From Planoprotostelium fungivorum (lineage: Eukaryota > Evosea > Variosea > Cavosteliida > Cavosteliaceae): DNA of 64,000 bases. Where the stretch lies: positions 9,659-73,658 of the forward strand of contig MDYQ01000497.1 in the NCBI GenBank assembly GCA_003024175.1. Reading direction: 5' to 3'. The position numbers were made by a program, and so were the translations under genes. Position 1 is the stretch's first letter. The number at the start of each line of letters is the position of its first letter. Of the stretch, positions 24,062-35,886 are shown in pieces. The notes beneath the pieces were generated by a model. That model was not told the DNA's origin. It saw only the letters and a program-made list of their open reading frames with translations, and did no database searches.

Positions 24062-27000
24062 TCATTCATCGTCATCGAGTGGTATCATCTGACTCAGATG
24101 AGGGCTGGAAGGTGTGGAGTCCACTCGTCTCTCCGTCGGACCCTCTTCTGATCGTCTGACGCTGGTGGACAGTCCCAGCGCATCACACACATCACGTATG
24201 TTCGGTCGATCTTCCGGCTCTGTCTGCCAGCATTCTATCTCCATCACCTTCTCTTACTCTCTCTCTTCGTCTCACCTATCATCAGCTTGTACAGCGCTGC
24301 GTCTGTGCCTGGCGGTATACGCAGTCTCAGTCCTTTGGAAGTGACACCGATGGCTGCTTCCACTGCAGACAGATCGGAATAAGGTGTCTTGCCTCGTGAC
24401 GCGATCTCCCACATCACGACACCAAAACTCCATACTGTTATCGTGTCATTTTCTCTTATTCTTCGTATTCTGCCGGTACTGTCTGTGGACTCACCGTCAC
24501 TCTTGGTGCTGTACTCTCTTCTGCTGATCGCTGTAAATCTCGCTTAGCTTTTTTATGCCAAAGATCTGTTCTCACCTTCAGGTGCCATCCATTTCAGTGG
24601 TCCAACGTGTGATGACGTCTGTGAAGGTGACTCCACGTTGATCTGCTCTCTCGACATTCCTGATTTCACGTGAATTTCGTTGTGTGGTCAATCTCACCGA
24701 AATCGGACACTTTGGGCTCCATGTGCTTGCTCAACAATATCTGTCTCTGTCAGTCTCTCTCCTCTCGTTTTGCCTCACATTTCTTGAAGCTAAATCTCTG
24801 TGGATCACCTATCTTGATTATTTTCTATTCGACATGACAGATGGGAATTCTTCATCCTCACCTTTTCTGAATGAAGGTGTAGCAGACCCAATGCTATCAT
24901 TCGATTTAATCTTCAATGTTGATCATGTCATCAGATTTACCTATTCCTTCGACAAATTTACGCAGTTGATGGTCGGTCGCAGATTCAGGGTTCTTCTTCA
25001 GATATTCTATTTCCAATTTTAATTCTCACACTTCACGATTCTGCTCACCGTACAGGCTCCCACCTTCACAGTACTCTCTGTTTTCATTCAGATCTCAAAG
25101 ACTTCTCATCTACTCACGTGACAAGAGCTAGAGGCTGAGGTGGAAAGCAGAACCCTATATACATCACCACGTTCTGTCTCTCTGTCATTCTCTCTCCTTC
25201 TATCGTCACTCACTGGATGTGATCTCAGTCTCTGTAGGATGACCACTTCTTGTAAGAACCCCTTCACTTGCGCCTCCGTCACTTCTTCCGTCTTAATCTG
25301 TTTCACCTATTGCTATCTCTCAATTCTGAACGATTCCATGATCATGAACGTACCGCGACGGAAACTTGTCTCCACTTCGCTCGACTGACTACACCGAAAC
25401 CTCCACGACCGATCTACACTTCATCAGCTGAATTCTCACCATCAATGTGGATCGTCACCTCCTTCAAGTGTTCAAATTCGTTGAAATCGATGAGAGATCT
25501 GTTCATCGTATTTCATCATCGATTCGTTCATGTCTTTCACCTCTGAGCGGCACCGATGCTGATGTCTTGTATGACTGATGGTGATCTTGTCTTCTTCTTT
25601 CTCTTACTCATGAAAGCAGCAAAGAGAATGACAGAGAGAAATAGAACCGAGAGGAGAACAGCGGTGACGAGTAAGACAGTCATTCCTCGCTTAGACATGT
25701 CCTTCACTGCATTACGTTAAGATCAGACGAGTAAATCGATGATCACCTATCCAGGTCACTTGTTTGACATCACATCTCCTGATCTTCATCAGGTTTTCTA
25801 TGATGAAAGTAAGACCTCACCATGTGTTGTTCTTTTTCACGATCGCTTGATCATCGTCGATGCAATTCACATTCATCGGATCATTCTCATCATCTGATGG
25901 ATGAGTCATCGACAATTCGTCTCACATCGAATACCATACCTACAAATCTGGCCCCATCACACAATATCACTGATTTAACGCTCGATCTTCTCATCGTTAA
26001 CGTTCCTTGTGTCATCTCTATGCTGCCTCTGATGCCCACTCTGTCCAGCCACACATCGCCACTGCACATCATTCTTGTTCTCTCTTCTCTCTCTTCTCCT
26101 CTCTTTCTGTCCTTACTCGATGATGTGATGAGAGTATCGTTCATCGTGATTCCTCCACTTCCGTTGATGTAAATCGATATTGTGTCGGGACCTTCATGAC
26201 GTCACACATCACCACAGCATCAATTCACCTTGCGTGGCTGAATCATATTGAAGATAAACGTGCGAAATATGCATGGTGTTCTCATCGCCGAGGTCTGTTC
26301 GGTTCGATGAGAAGATTCATTCGATATCGTGAATCCATCGTTTGCATATAGAATGACGTTCCAGAATGAATCATAGTGTGGAACAAATCATGAGCGGAAC
26401 TTACCGGCAGATATCGCACTGGAATTGAGAGGGGAACCAGAAACGATGGAAGAATTCGATACGTGTACCGAATAGTGGGGACGGAGGTGACTCACAGACA
26501 GACAGGCTCCCACCTTCGCCTCATTCCTCTCGAATTGCGTGCCATCGATTCGTAGAGAAACTTCTCTGCCCTCTACATCTGATGTGGCGTCATCATCATG
26601 GTCAAATCGATGTGAAGAGTCATCCGTGATGATTGAATCGACGATGAATCGATGATTGTACCTGATACGAGGTTTCGGACTCGAATGGCACCTGATCATC
26701 AGATCAATCGTCGATGTCGATTCATCTCATCACCTCCATCGTCTTCGGATATATTATCATCGAATCTCGAGTCACTGATGATGAATCAATGAAAGGCGAC
26801 AGCGATCATGAGAGGAACGTGAGATGAAAAGATGAATCACTCGATTTCTACGCTCGTTGTGGAATCAATCGATACGGCTCCCCCTGATCTGCCAGAATTT
26901 TCTGAGAAGATCATCCCCTATTTTCATTTCATCTTCTCCTCTTCCGTTACGACTCACTCTCATATCCAATCGATCCCTCTTACGGTTCAACATATAAATA

Positions 27001-30000
27001 GCTCCTCCAGAACCTCCATCAGCTCTATTTTTAGACATCACCGTGTTCGTAATCTGCTCGCATGGTGAGGCTGAAAGTCAGGGATATATGCTATCAATAT
27101 TTACCGTAGCAATCATGGCTTTCACTTCAGTTGCATTGTAGATCTGGAAATGCAAACATCCACCATTCTGTGCGATATTTCCCACGCAAACGCAACGATC
27201 CACTATCATCGTCTGCTACTATTCAGCATTCCCCCACGTACCGTACGCACCTCATACGTACTGGGAGGTAGAAACATCACGGCACCTCCGTCCAATCTCG
27301 CCGTGTTTTCGATCAAGTGACAGCCCTTCAGATTGACGTTTCTGACTGGCATATCAAATACAATAGCACCACCGGCCAACAGAGCCTCGTTCCTCTCCAT
27401 TCGAATGGATTCCATCGTGAAATTTCCCGTAATTTTGCCCACCGTAAGGGCACCTCCCGTGACTCCACTCCAATTCTCCGTGAAATTTCCACTCGAAAGA
27501 TTGTAATCTTCCACGGTGGCATCCATACTGATGGCTCCTCCTTCGCTCATGGCTCGATTGCGATGCATGGTGATGTTGATCTGATGTGATGAGTCACGTG
27601 ATGGATGAGATGGATTCACGATGTCGATCTGTTTGTACACTCCGGTGATGTAAATCGCTCCACCTGTCCTTCACGTCAATCACAAAAGATCGATTGATGT
27701 GAATGAGATGATTGATACGGTTGAATGACTCACCCCTCGTCTGTGATTCGTTATCAGTGAACACCGTATCCACCATCGACATCGTCGATGAGATCGTGGA
27801 ATCGACCTTCAACCCTCCACCCTGCGGACTGATGTTGTCCGAAAATCTGCACCGTCTCGTTCGATAATCTTCCTTCATCCTCTCACCTGCAGCCAGATAT
27901 TTTGATATCTGCGTTCGTGAACGATAAATCGACGGTGGAGGTCAATCGATCGGCGATGTGATGTCTGATCGATGTGTCTGTCATGGTGAATGTAGATTGA
28001 TTCTCTCCCTTGTTGATGCGTCTCCTCATCGCTTGGATGTTATCTTCAAAGGTACACCCTCTGTGACGGGTGAATACGTAACGTACGTATGAGTCATCTC
28101 ACTGGATGGCGATCGTGGTAGAAGCGCTATCGATTCCGACACCATTTCGGCTAAATTTTCCATTGCTGATACGCAAATTTCCTTCTCCTTGTACACCAAA
28201 AGAACTGTCATGGAAACTCGTGCCCAACGATGTGAATTGTGCTCTCGATGCTATGAGAATGCAAGTACTGCAGCCAGAGAATCTGTCTATTGTTCAACGC
28301 GATAAAAATGAGATGAAAATCTCACGTGTCTCCGTACGATGTGATGGGACTTATAAAGGCTCGAAAACCGATGGAATTGATCATCTCGTAACTACGAGTG
28401 AATCGATGGACATGGTAAATGACTCACCGATTGCTCTTGCTTACTACAAACATAGAAAAGATAGAACAGAAGAAGAAATTGAACGTCGTACTCTCATCAC
28501 GACTCGGATAACCGTTGATCTGGCGATTAGATTAAATCGTCGATGAGATGTTGATTTCACTCTGATGTCATTGTTCCAGATGTTGATGTGTGTACCAACT
28601 TGGCTCATCTGAAAGATTACTCTCGTAGAGTTGATGATTGGAGTGATGTCGACCTTGTTTGATAATATGGTGACGTAGGATTCTAAAAATGCCATACTCA
28701 AATCACATTGAGCATGCAAGAGTGGCACGGATGCACCCATCATCCTGTGCACACGTCATCATCATGATCGACATCATGATCGTCATCATGATCATCATCA
28801 CGACTCACTTGTTGTAAGACCAAGTCAATATTTCACTTCCTATACATATCTCACAAGTGAACCTACTGTTCTCTAATGTGTTACCCGTGAAGACGTGAGA
28901 TCCACTCCTGATCTTCGAATCTGAAACGATCGTTACGTTAGATTGCTCCGAGATCGTATTGTTCCACAGATACGATGAAGTGTTGAGCTGAGAGTTCGAT
29001 TCAAAGTGACATCGAACGAGGGAAGACAGGGAGACATTAACGTGGGCCTCTGATGTTGAGATGTTTGCATCAGAGAAAGAAGATCCAATCACGTCGAAGG
29101 TAAATGTCTCGTTGTTCTTACCACCTGTGAAGGTGAAATTCCGTGGAAGATTGAGTGAACGTTCTCACCGAAGGTAGAATGGACGAGATGAAATTTCGTG
29201 CGTTGGATGATCACGTGACTTGACTCCGTGACGAACATTTTCCCGCCTTCGATCTCGAGGTCGTTCACGACGATCTGTCTTTACGTCAATCTACATCGTT
29301 GTAGATGGGTCCACTCACTCTCTCCTGGTGATCAAAGTGAAGATCACAATTTTTGATGATAGCACCACCTCTCGATGAAAATTCAACCTTGTCTCTCTGT
29401 TGACTGAAAGAAAACGGCCGAATATTCAGGCCCGTACAATCATACGTTCCATCTTCAAAATGAAGAATGACGTCCACGTTCACCCTCTCCACGCTCATCA
29501 TGACTGATCGCTCGTCAGTCATCACATCCTCTCATCTCTTCTCACCGCCCAGCCAATTTTCGGAATTTAGATTGAAGGTGAGTTCACCCACGTAGGCTCG
29601 ACTCGTGATCGGATTCTTCATGTATTCCACACGAATCTGTCCCTTTTCTCCTTCTAATCGAAAGTTGAACTTGGATTCAGCGATCGTGTGTTCGATGGGA
29701 TCGATCTCTCGATCGTTGATGACGATGCGATCGATGCCCGGCACGTTGTGGCCTTGCAATTGGAAGATGTCTTCGGAGAGGTGAACGGCGCGGTAGATGA
29801 TGGGGTGATCGAACAGTTGACAACCGACAAAGATCCAGCATGAGATGGTGTGATACGATGTCACCTTTTGGAGATCAACTCTAACAAGTGCACGAGTGAA
29901 TGGATGTCACTCACCAGACAATTGTCTCTTGGGTACGATTCATCTGGTTTCACACAGCAGATGAAGAGTTGAAAGAGGGTGTTTGTATCGTTGAAAGTGA

Positions 30001-30392
30001 AGGAGAAATTCGGTGTTGGGCCAAAATCGTTCGTGTAGTTGGCGTAAGATTGGATCGAAGACAGAGGAGCTGATGCAAAATTGGGAAGGCAGATGGTAGA
30101 GCCAGCGCATGATGGTTCGTGTTGTGGACCGATCGTACCACAAGGTGCGAAGAGGACAGACGACTGGTCCTCCAACGATCCATTAAGCGATATGGACATC
30201 GATCTGCAGATGATCGTCAGTTGCTGCATATACACTATCGATATACCTAGTTAACATTTGCAGGTCATAGATCTTTCCATCTGTCCCCTCAGCTCTACAT
30301 CTGGGATCATCGATGCGAAAGCCGAAGTCAGTCGATTGTAGGGAATGAGTGATAGAAATGGTCCATAATAAGACGAGTGTCCAGGGAAGCAT
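24062..30392 (-). CDS. Receptor-like kinase with beta-helix ectodomain, copy 4 (inverted)
   Basis: The start is the ATG complementary to 30390-30392, with signal peptide MLPWTLVLLWTISITHSLQS. A Cys-rich N-domain follows (FAPCGTIGPQHEPSC, LFQLFICCVKPDE; 30200-29900). The beta-helix ectodomain runs to about 25900 (EGGAISMDATVE, GGALTVGK, LLAGGAIVF). A transmembrane helix lies near 25690-25600 (VLLVTAVLLSVLFLSVILFA), then KKKTRSPSVIQDISIGAAQR. The kinase has VIHRDLASRN (about 24815), DFG, GPLKWMAPE, WSFGVVMWEIAS and IECWQTEPEDRPN, ending at 24062. The activation loop reads SREQINVESPSQTSSHVG, without the Tyr present in copies 2 and 3. It is the most diverged copy. It begins 115 bp from an initiator tRNA gene transcribed in the same direction. 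Confidence 0.88.
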
Positions 30393-30483
30393 CTAATGTC
30401 CCCAATGTTGTGTGATGATTGACAAACACCCGCTTGACAAGACACCCGTCAGGGACTTCGGAGAGATTGTAGAGGGACAAGGA

Positions 30484-30504
30484 TTTGACCTCGAATAGGT
30501 CAAA
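30484..30504. repeat. Perfect 8-bp inverted repeat between tRNA and receptor copy 4
   Basis: TTTGACCT at 30484-30491 and AGGTCAAA at 30497-30504 flank a 5-bp loop and overlap the T-tract at the 3' end of the tRNA gene. It lies about 95 bp upstream of the start codon of receptor copy 4. It could be a transcription-factor site or a small hairpin; function not determined. Confidence 0.6.
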
Positions 30505-30507
30505 AAA
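30502..30507 (-). terminator. Pol III terminator of the initiator tRNA
   Basis: A run of six T on the minus strand begins directly after the discriminator base of the tRNA, as expected for RNA polymerase III termination. Confidence 0.85.
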
Positions 30508-30579
30508 TAGCGAAGGTAGGTTTCGATCCTACGACCTTGGGGTTATGAGCCCCACACGCTTCCACTGCGCCACTTCGCT
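30508..30579 (-). tRNA. Initiator tRNA-Met (CAT), intronless, 72 nt
   Basis: The sequence folds into a full cloverleaf. The acceptor stem AGCGAAG/CTTCGCT begins with the A1-U72 pair and carries discriminator A. The anticodon arm is TGGGG-CTCATAA-CCCCA with anticodon CAT and the G-C-rich stem typical of initiators. The T loop is ATCGAAAC, with A at position 54 rather than T. A-box (TGGCGCAGTGG) and B-box (GGATCGAAACC) are intact. These are hallmarks of eukaryotic initiator tRNA and match the human gene at most conserved positions. The genomic copy has no CCA end. Confidence 0.97.
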
Positions 30580-30832
30580 GTTGTTCTGGGATGTGCCGAG
30601 CAATGCAACTGATAGTTGTGATGAGAATGTGCGCTATATGTGATGCACCAAGCATAAATTCATCTGAGGGTAGTCCCTTTGTCTACTTTGTTCGATATGC
30701 AGTAGAACGAAATATATATGGCCTTGACTTCGTCGAAGGGCAACTTTGTTGTAGAGGGTCAGTTGCTGATGTCACGTGACACAACGATCTGACGCAAACA
30801 GATCGAAAGACATTCGAGACAACAAAATCATC
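30580..30832. other. Intergenic region upstream of the carbohydrate kinase
   Basis: This 253-bp stretch holds the 5' flank of the tRNA and the presumed promoter of the FGGY kinase gene. No open frame with recognisable similarity was seen. A short AT-rich patch (ACGAAATATATATGG, about 30707-30721) could serve as a core promoter. Confidence 0.4.
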
Positions 30833-33375
30833 ATGACGTTCTTTATTGGTGTAGACGTAGGATCAGGGAGTGCGCGCGTGGCCCTCATCGACGACGAAGG
30901 AAACGTGGTCAACTCTCAGAGCGAAGACATTACCACCTATCATCCCATAGCTGACCACTATGAACAATCAAGTGAACAAATTTGGGGAAAGGTGAAGCCA
31001 CATCGACACAAGCCTCTTTATGATTCGAATGAAACCTGATTCCTCGCAGGTTTGCAAGTTGATCAAGAAGGTCACACGAAAATCTCCCATAGACGGTGAA
31101 TCGAGATGTGTGGATCTTCTTCTGAATATTGTATAGGAGAGGCAGCGACAGAATTTCAGAGAAGAATCAAAGGTATCGGATTCGCCGCCACTTGTTCTCT
31201 GTGAGACTCATTATTCTCACGACTGTGTTCTCATTCCAAATCAGCGTTGCACTGGATGAAAACGACAAACCCGTTTCTTTGAGTGTGACCGGAGAAGATA
31301 GCCAAAACATCATCATGTGGATGGACCACAGGTATGTCCATCCTTATCATCACAATGATGATTGAGAATTTTTCAGAGCAAGAGAAGAGGCAGATAGCAT
31401 CAATGCCACCGGTCACGAGCTCCTCAAATACGTTGGAGGCAAGGTACACCTCTTCTGAAACTTCATCATCTGATCTCTCAGGTGTCGCTGGAGCATCAAA
31501 TCCCCAAATTGTTGTGGATCAAAAAGAACATGCCTGAGGCGTGGTCGAGGTTCGTTGTAGATGGACGGATTTGAGACTCACCTCTTTCAGGACGAAGAAG
31601 TTCTTTGATCTGGCGGACTACCTGACATACAAGGCCAGCCATGATGACACTCGATCCATCTGCACTCTCGTTTGCAAGTGGAATTTTGCAGGTCATCAAT
31701 TGTGAGTTATTTCATCGATCATCGCATGTGTCATCGTCATCGATCATCTCACCATCACCTCCTAATGAGATGGTTTCATTGAAGTGAATCAGCACGAAAG
31801 AAGGAGGGAGAGGCTGGGACGACAGTTACTTTCAGCAGATCGGTACGTCCGTACGTAATCTACGCATCCACTGAAGTGTACCAGGACTAAACGACTTCGT
31901 CGATGAGCATTACGTCAGGATAGGAGGAAGTAAGATACGCAATGTGGGTGACAGGCTGGGAAGGGGTGAGATTCTTCGAGTTGAAATCTCAACGAGTTCT
32001 CTGACTCATCCCAGGACTGTGTAAAGAGGCTTCCGAACGTATGTCGATTCCCACTGGAATCCCAATTTCGGTGAATTTTCTGAGATCTCACCGAAAACTC
32101 ATCGAAATTTCAGACCGGAGTCATCGACGCCCACGCTGGAGGCATCGGTCTCGTACGTAAACGATCACGTGACTTACGTCTGACGCCCCACAGCTGGGCA
32201 CCATCATCGAAGGAGACGCTCCCAGCGCACAAGCTTCATCGAGAGTGAGAGGCAGGATGGCCGTTATATCTGGTACCTCCACTTGTCACATGATCGTCAC
32301 CGACCAAGCGAAATTCGTTCCCGGCGTGTGGGGACCTTATTTCTCGGCCATGATACCGGGTGAGATATTGAACGAGTGGAAGAAGTGGATGAGGTGACTG
32401 ATGTGGGGGTAGACATGTGGTTATTGGAGGGAGGACAGTCTGCCACCGGAGGTCTCATCGATTTCATTGTGAAGAATCATTCGGCTTACAATCAATTGGA
32501 TGAGATTTCGAAGAAGGTAGAAAATGGAATTTCGTTGAGATATTTAAAGGTAGATAGAGCCAGTACAGCCCACTGGAGGTACTCACTCACAGATTGCACC
32601 GCATGGCCGTTACGCAGAAGATCGAATTGGACAGATTGACTTCAGATCTACACGTCTTACCTTATTTCCACGGCAACAGATCTCCCAGAGCTGATCCCAC
32701 CTTGACTGGAGCGGTGAGAACAGCGTTCAAAGTGAATCGACTGAGATCTCGTGTAGATCTGTGGATTGAAGATGAGAGGATCTGTCGATGATCTCGCCGT
32801 GTTGTACCTCGCAGTTCTGCAGTCCATCGCATACGGTAGATGATTGTGCATTCTACAATCGAGTTGAAACATTGTTCAGGCACTCGCCACATTATCGAAG
32901 AGATGTCCAGCAAAGACGTTCACATTGACACACTTCTCATGACGGGTGCGTCAGGCGAACTAAACTAGTTCATCGACATCTCACGATATACTCTTCACTC
33001 TTCACGTATGAAATCTCAACTGAAAAACCACAGGAGGTGCCACGAAGAGTGAATTGGTCATCGGTCAGCACGCGAACGTGACTGGAGTGAGAATCGTCAC
33101 TTGTAGAGGTGACGCAGTGTTGGGAGGTGCAGCCATACTCGCTGCCTCGGCATCGAAATTGTTCGATAACCTACCTCAATGCATGCAAAAGTTGAATCGT
33201 TTCCACAGGTGACAGAATGACTTCGAGTTCATCTACATCGTTGTAGACTGACGTTCTCATTAGGCTGGTGAAGCCGGACGAGAGCGTTCGAGGCTATCAC
33301 GAGGCTAAATATAGAGTCTTCTTGAAGATGTACGAAGACCAAATGTCCTACCGGACCATCATGTCCCAAAACTAG
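30833..33375 (+). CDS. FGGY-family carbohydrate kinase (ribulokinase-like)
   Basis: Begins [20 protein letters not shown], the conserved N-terminal ATP-binding motif of FGGY sugar kinases, and ends IMSQN with TAG at 33373-33375. Further family landmarks after splicing are NIIMWMDHR, the HAGG-type segment [47 protein letters not shown] and the C-terminal [13 protein letters not shown], which includes the second phosphate-binding loop. The pattern best fits the D-ribulokinase/YDR109C-type branch (FGGY carbohydrate kinase domain-containing protein), which phosphorylates a ketopentose or polyol. About a dozen small introns. The stop lies 37 bp from the stop of the convergent downstream gene. Exact substrate not determined. 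Confidence 0.92.
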
Positions 33376-33412
33376 ACGAATAAAACCAAATAAAACCTTC
33401 CCCGATTCTCAT

Positions 33413-34692
33413 TTATTCGTGAGTGACCTTCCACTTTCTCAATATCGATCCGATGACCTCGTCACTCTTCAGCTTCGTCTTATTTCCCGCCGACTTAAAG
33501 AGCTGTCTCATGCTCTTGACGTTCTTCTCTTGATCAGCCACCTTCATCATCACCCTCATGGTGTTGATGTTCTGCGTTCCCGCCAGCTTGATGTCTTCGT
33601 ACATGGTCTTCACCTGTTCACGCTTCAATCTCCTCTTCTCTTCTCTTCTCTCACCCTCTCGATCTGACCTTCCACAAACAATTTTTCCAATACGACGGTG
33701 GAGAGAGAAGGATAGACATTCACGCGGTCCCCAAATTGTGCGATGAGACTCTCTGTTTCACGTGATGACAGATTGTTCGTGATAAATATTTGCATCTCTT
33801 CTTGGTACTGTGGGGGCAGGTCTGCAATCCAGCGAATGGCACGGGGAATGTCTTTGTGATTCATCAGGTGCGACAGTGCTTCCTGTGAGACTGTCAGTCA
33901 CCATCGTGACGAGTAGAAGATGAAAGAGAGAGATTGTAAACGTCATCTCACTCGATGGGTTGTCGCATCAGCGTTTCTCATCAGTCGTTCGAAGAAAATG
34001 CGATCCTCTGAATATAACTTGGACTTTGCTGCGTCGAGGAGAGTGAGTATGTCTCCAGTGCATCGAGTTTGGTTCCAATCCATCTGGGTCAGCCACATGT
34101 GAACCTTGATTTATCAGTCGTTTGACAAGAGAAGAGTGTGATGGTATGAGATGAGTGATGCATCAGATGGGAAATCAATTTCTACCATTAGCATCTGGTT
34201 GCCCTTGATACTGAGGCTGATGGATCGGTGATAGTGTTTAGAGAGTACGGGGAGATGGTTGCTCATCATGATGTTATAGAAGAGGAGGTGGTGATGGAGA
34301 TCATCGATGACCTCCCACAGCATGTCGAAGGCGGGTGCGTCGATTCTGATGTTCATCATGATGAACTTCCAGAACCAATAGATAGCCATATCTGTTCGTT
34401 TGTTGCGACAGAGTGTCGTGATGATGGTGGCTGCGGTAGTGCAGTTGACATTGATCTGTGGAGAAATGAGATAGGGGGAGAAGGAGGTGATGATCACCCC
34501 GTTGTCGATCATGCATTCGAGCCAGTGAATGAGACTTTGGATGCGGTCCGATCGACTTGACAGCTCGATGAGTAAAATGTAAGCGCCATAGTCTAATGGG
34601 TTCGTCTCGGCAAAATTTCTGACCGTTTTGTCTATGTGGCTGGCCTCGCCCACATTGTTCAGTCCTTCTCTGAGGAGATCCTTGAGCTCCAT
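33413..34692 (-). CDS. Helical-repeat protein, PPR-like
   Basis: Starts MELKDLLREGLNN at 34692 and ends SILRKWKVTHE at 33413. Successive exons encode paired helices with a pentatricopeptide-like spacing, for example TAATIITTLCRNKRTDMAIY followed by a second helix, then YGAYILLIELSSRSDRIQS, RAIRWIADLPPQYQEEM and TMYEDIKLAGTQNINTM. PPR proteins usually bind organellar RNA (family knowledge), but no clear targeting peptide or RNA-code residues could be established, so the assignment is tentative. It is divergent from the profilin-like gene and convergent with the FGGY kinase. Confidence 0.65.
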
Positions 34693-35098
34693 AATGGGTG
34701 TCGATGAATTAGTGTCATCTTGTGTGGAAAAAGATCGTGAGAAGAGGCTGCTTTGAATATAATGATTTGACTGTCGAAAGGTTCAAAAGGAGAGGGGACA
34801 CGATGTCATCACCATCATTCGTGATAGGCTGTGTGTTACATTGGAAGGTCTTGTGAATGACTGTATGGTTCGAAGTGCATTGGTACTGTGTGCATGATTT
34901 TCATTGATGGATTGAAGATTCAAATGTGGATGACACTTGGCTCTCTTTGTTACACTCAGACATGAATACTTCGATATTATTTCAGACTCACTGATGCCAA
35001 TCTCACAATCATCCTCTGATGTGATCTGTGGTGATCTGAGAAAATGCTCACTACAACCCGGCTTGTGTTTTCAACAGGCCAACTGAATCAGACCACTC
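34693..35098. promoter_or_regulatory. Divergent promoter region (406 bp)
   Basis: Lies between the start codons of the PPR-like gene (-) and the profilin-like gene (+). It holds no convincing coding frame. No specific regulatory motif was recognised; it presumably contains both promoters and 5' UTRs. Confidence 0.5.
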
Positions 35099-35661
35099 AT
35101 GAGCAACATCTCACCCGATCGATACGTCAGCAACCTCGTTGGGAATGGTATGTTATTTTGTCATCTCGCGCATCTTAGACATCACATGATTCATCTGAAA
35201 TTAGGTTCTATCGTCAATGGAGCTACCATTCTATCGAGTAATCTGAATACACCGGGGACGCCTGCTCGATCTAGAAACTTCGTGTAGGTGTGAGGTCATG
35301 ATGGTGATCATCTGACTCATGTTCGAAGGGTGGCACAGAAGAACATGAATCTCAAATCAAGCGAAGCCAGTCATATATTAGAGAAAGCGACAAACAATAC
35401 GCTACACCTCGATTACATTATCATCGGTCAAACTCAATGTGAGCGTTCGTCTTCACATCTTTTTCAGCTCACATCGCGACAGACATCATCACGTCCATTC
35501 AAGAGAGATCATACTATGGACGTAACACGAACACAGAAGTGGGAGGGGGTATCATTGTCTGTAAGACGGCAAAGTCTGTTCTCGTGGCCACTTATCCAGG
35601 CTCAGTATCGCACGAAGCCATTCCTCTAGTCGAACACTTTGCAGATAGTATTCCGCAATAA
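35099..35661 (+). CDS. Profilin-like protein
   Basis: Spliced exons give MSNISPDRYVSNLVGNG, then SIVNGATILSSNLNTPG, a central exon, and GGGIIVCKTAKSVLVATYP plus GSVSHEAIPLVEHFADSIP before the stop at 35659-35661. The start (a Y-V-x-x-L-V-G-x-G pattern), the GxII.KTaKs.LV core strand and the C-terminal helix match amoebal profilins, small actin-monomer- and poly-proline-binding proteins. The length after splicing (about 125-130 aa) fits. The C-terminal helix lacks the usual extension after the LADYL-like segment, and the middle is divergent, so this may be a profilin paralogue. AATAAA overlaps the stop at about 35657. Confidence 0.7.
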
Positions 35662-35886
35662 ACGTTCATGTATGATTGACTCATTCCACAACACATTGCC
35701 ATTCAGATGACAACATGACAAATGACCTCTTACGATCGTTTCGAGTTCCGTTGACTCACCAAAAACTTGATTTCAACACGATTATTAGTGTGAACACAGT
35801 GCATCGATACTTCATCGTCTCTCCTCTCCTGATGCAGCTGTTCTCTACGCCCGCGAACGATGAACATCACCGAGAGATGATGCAGA

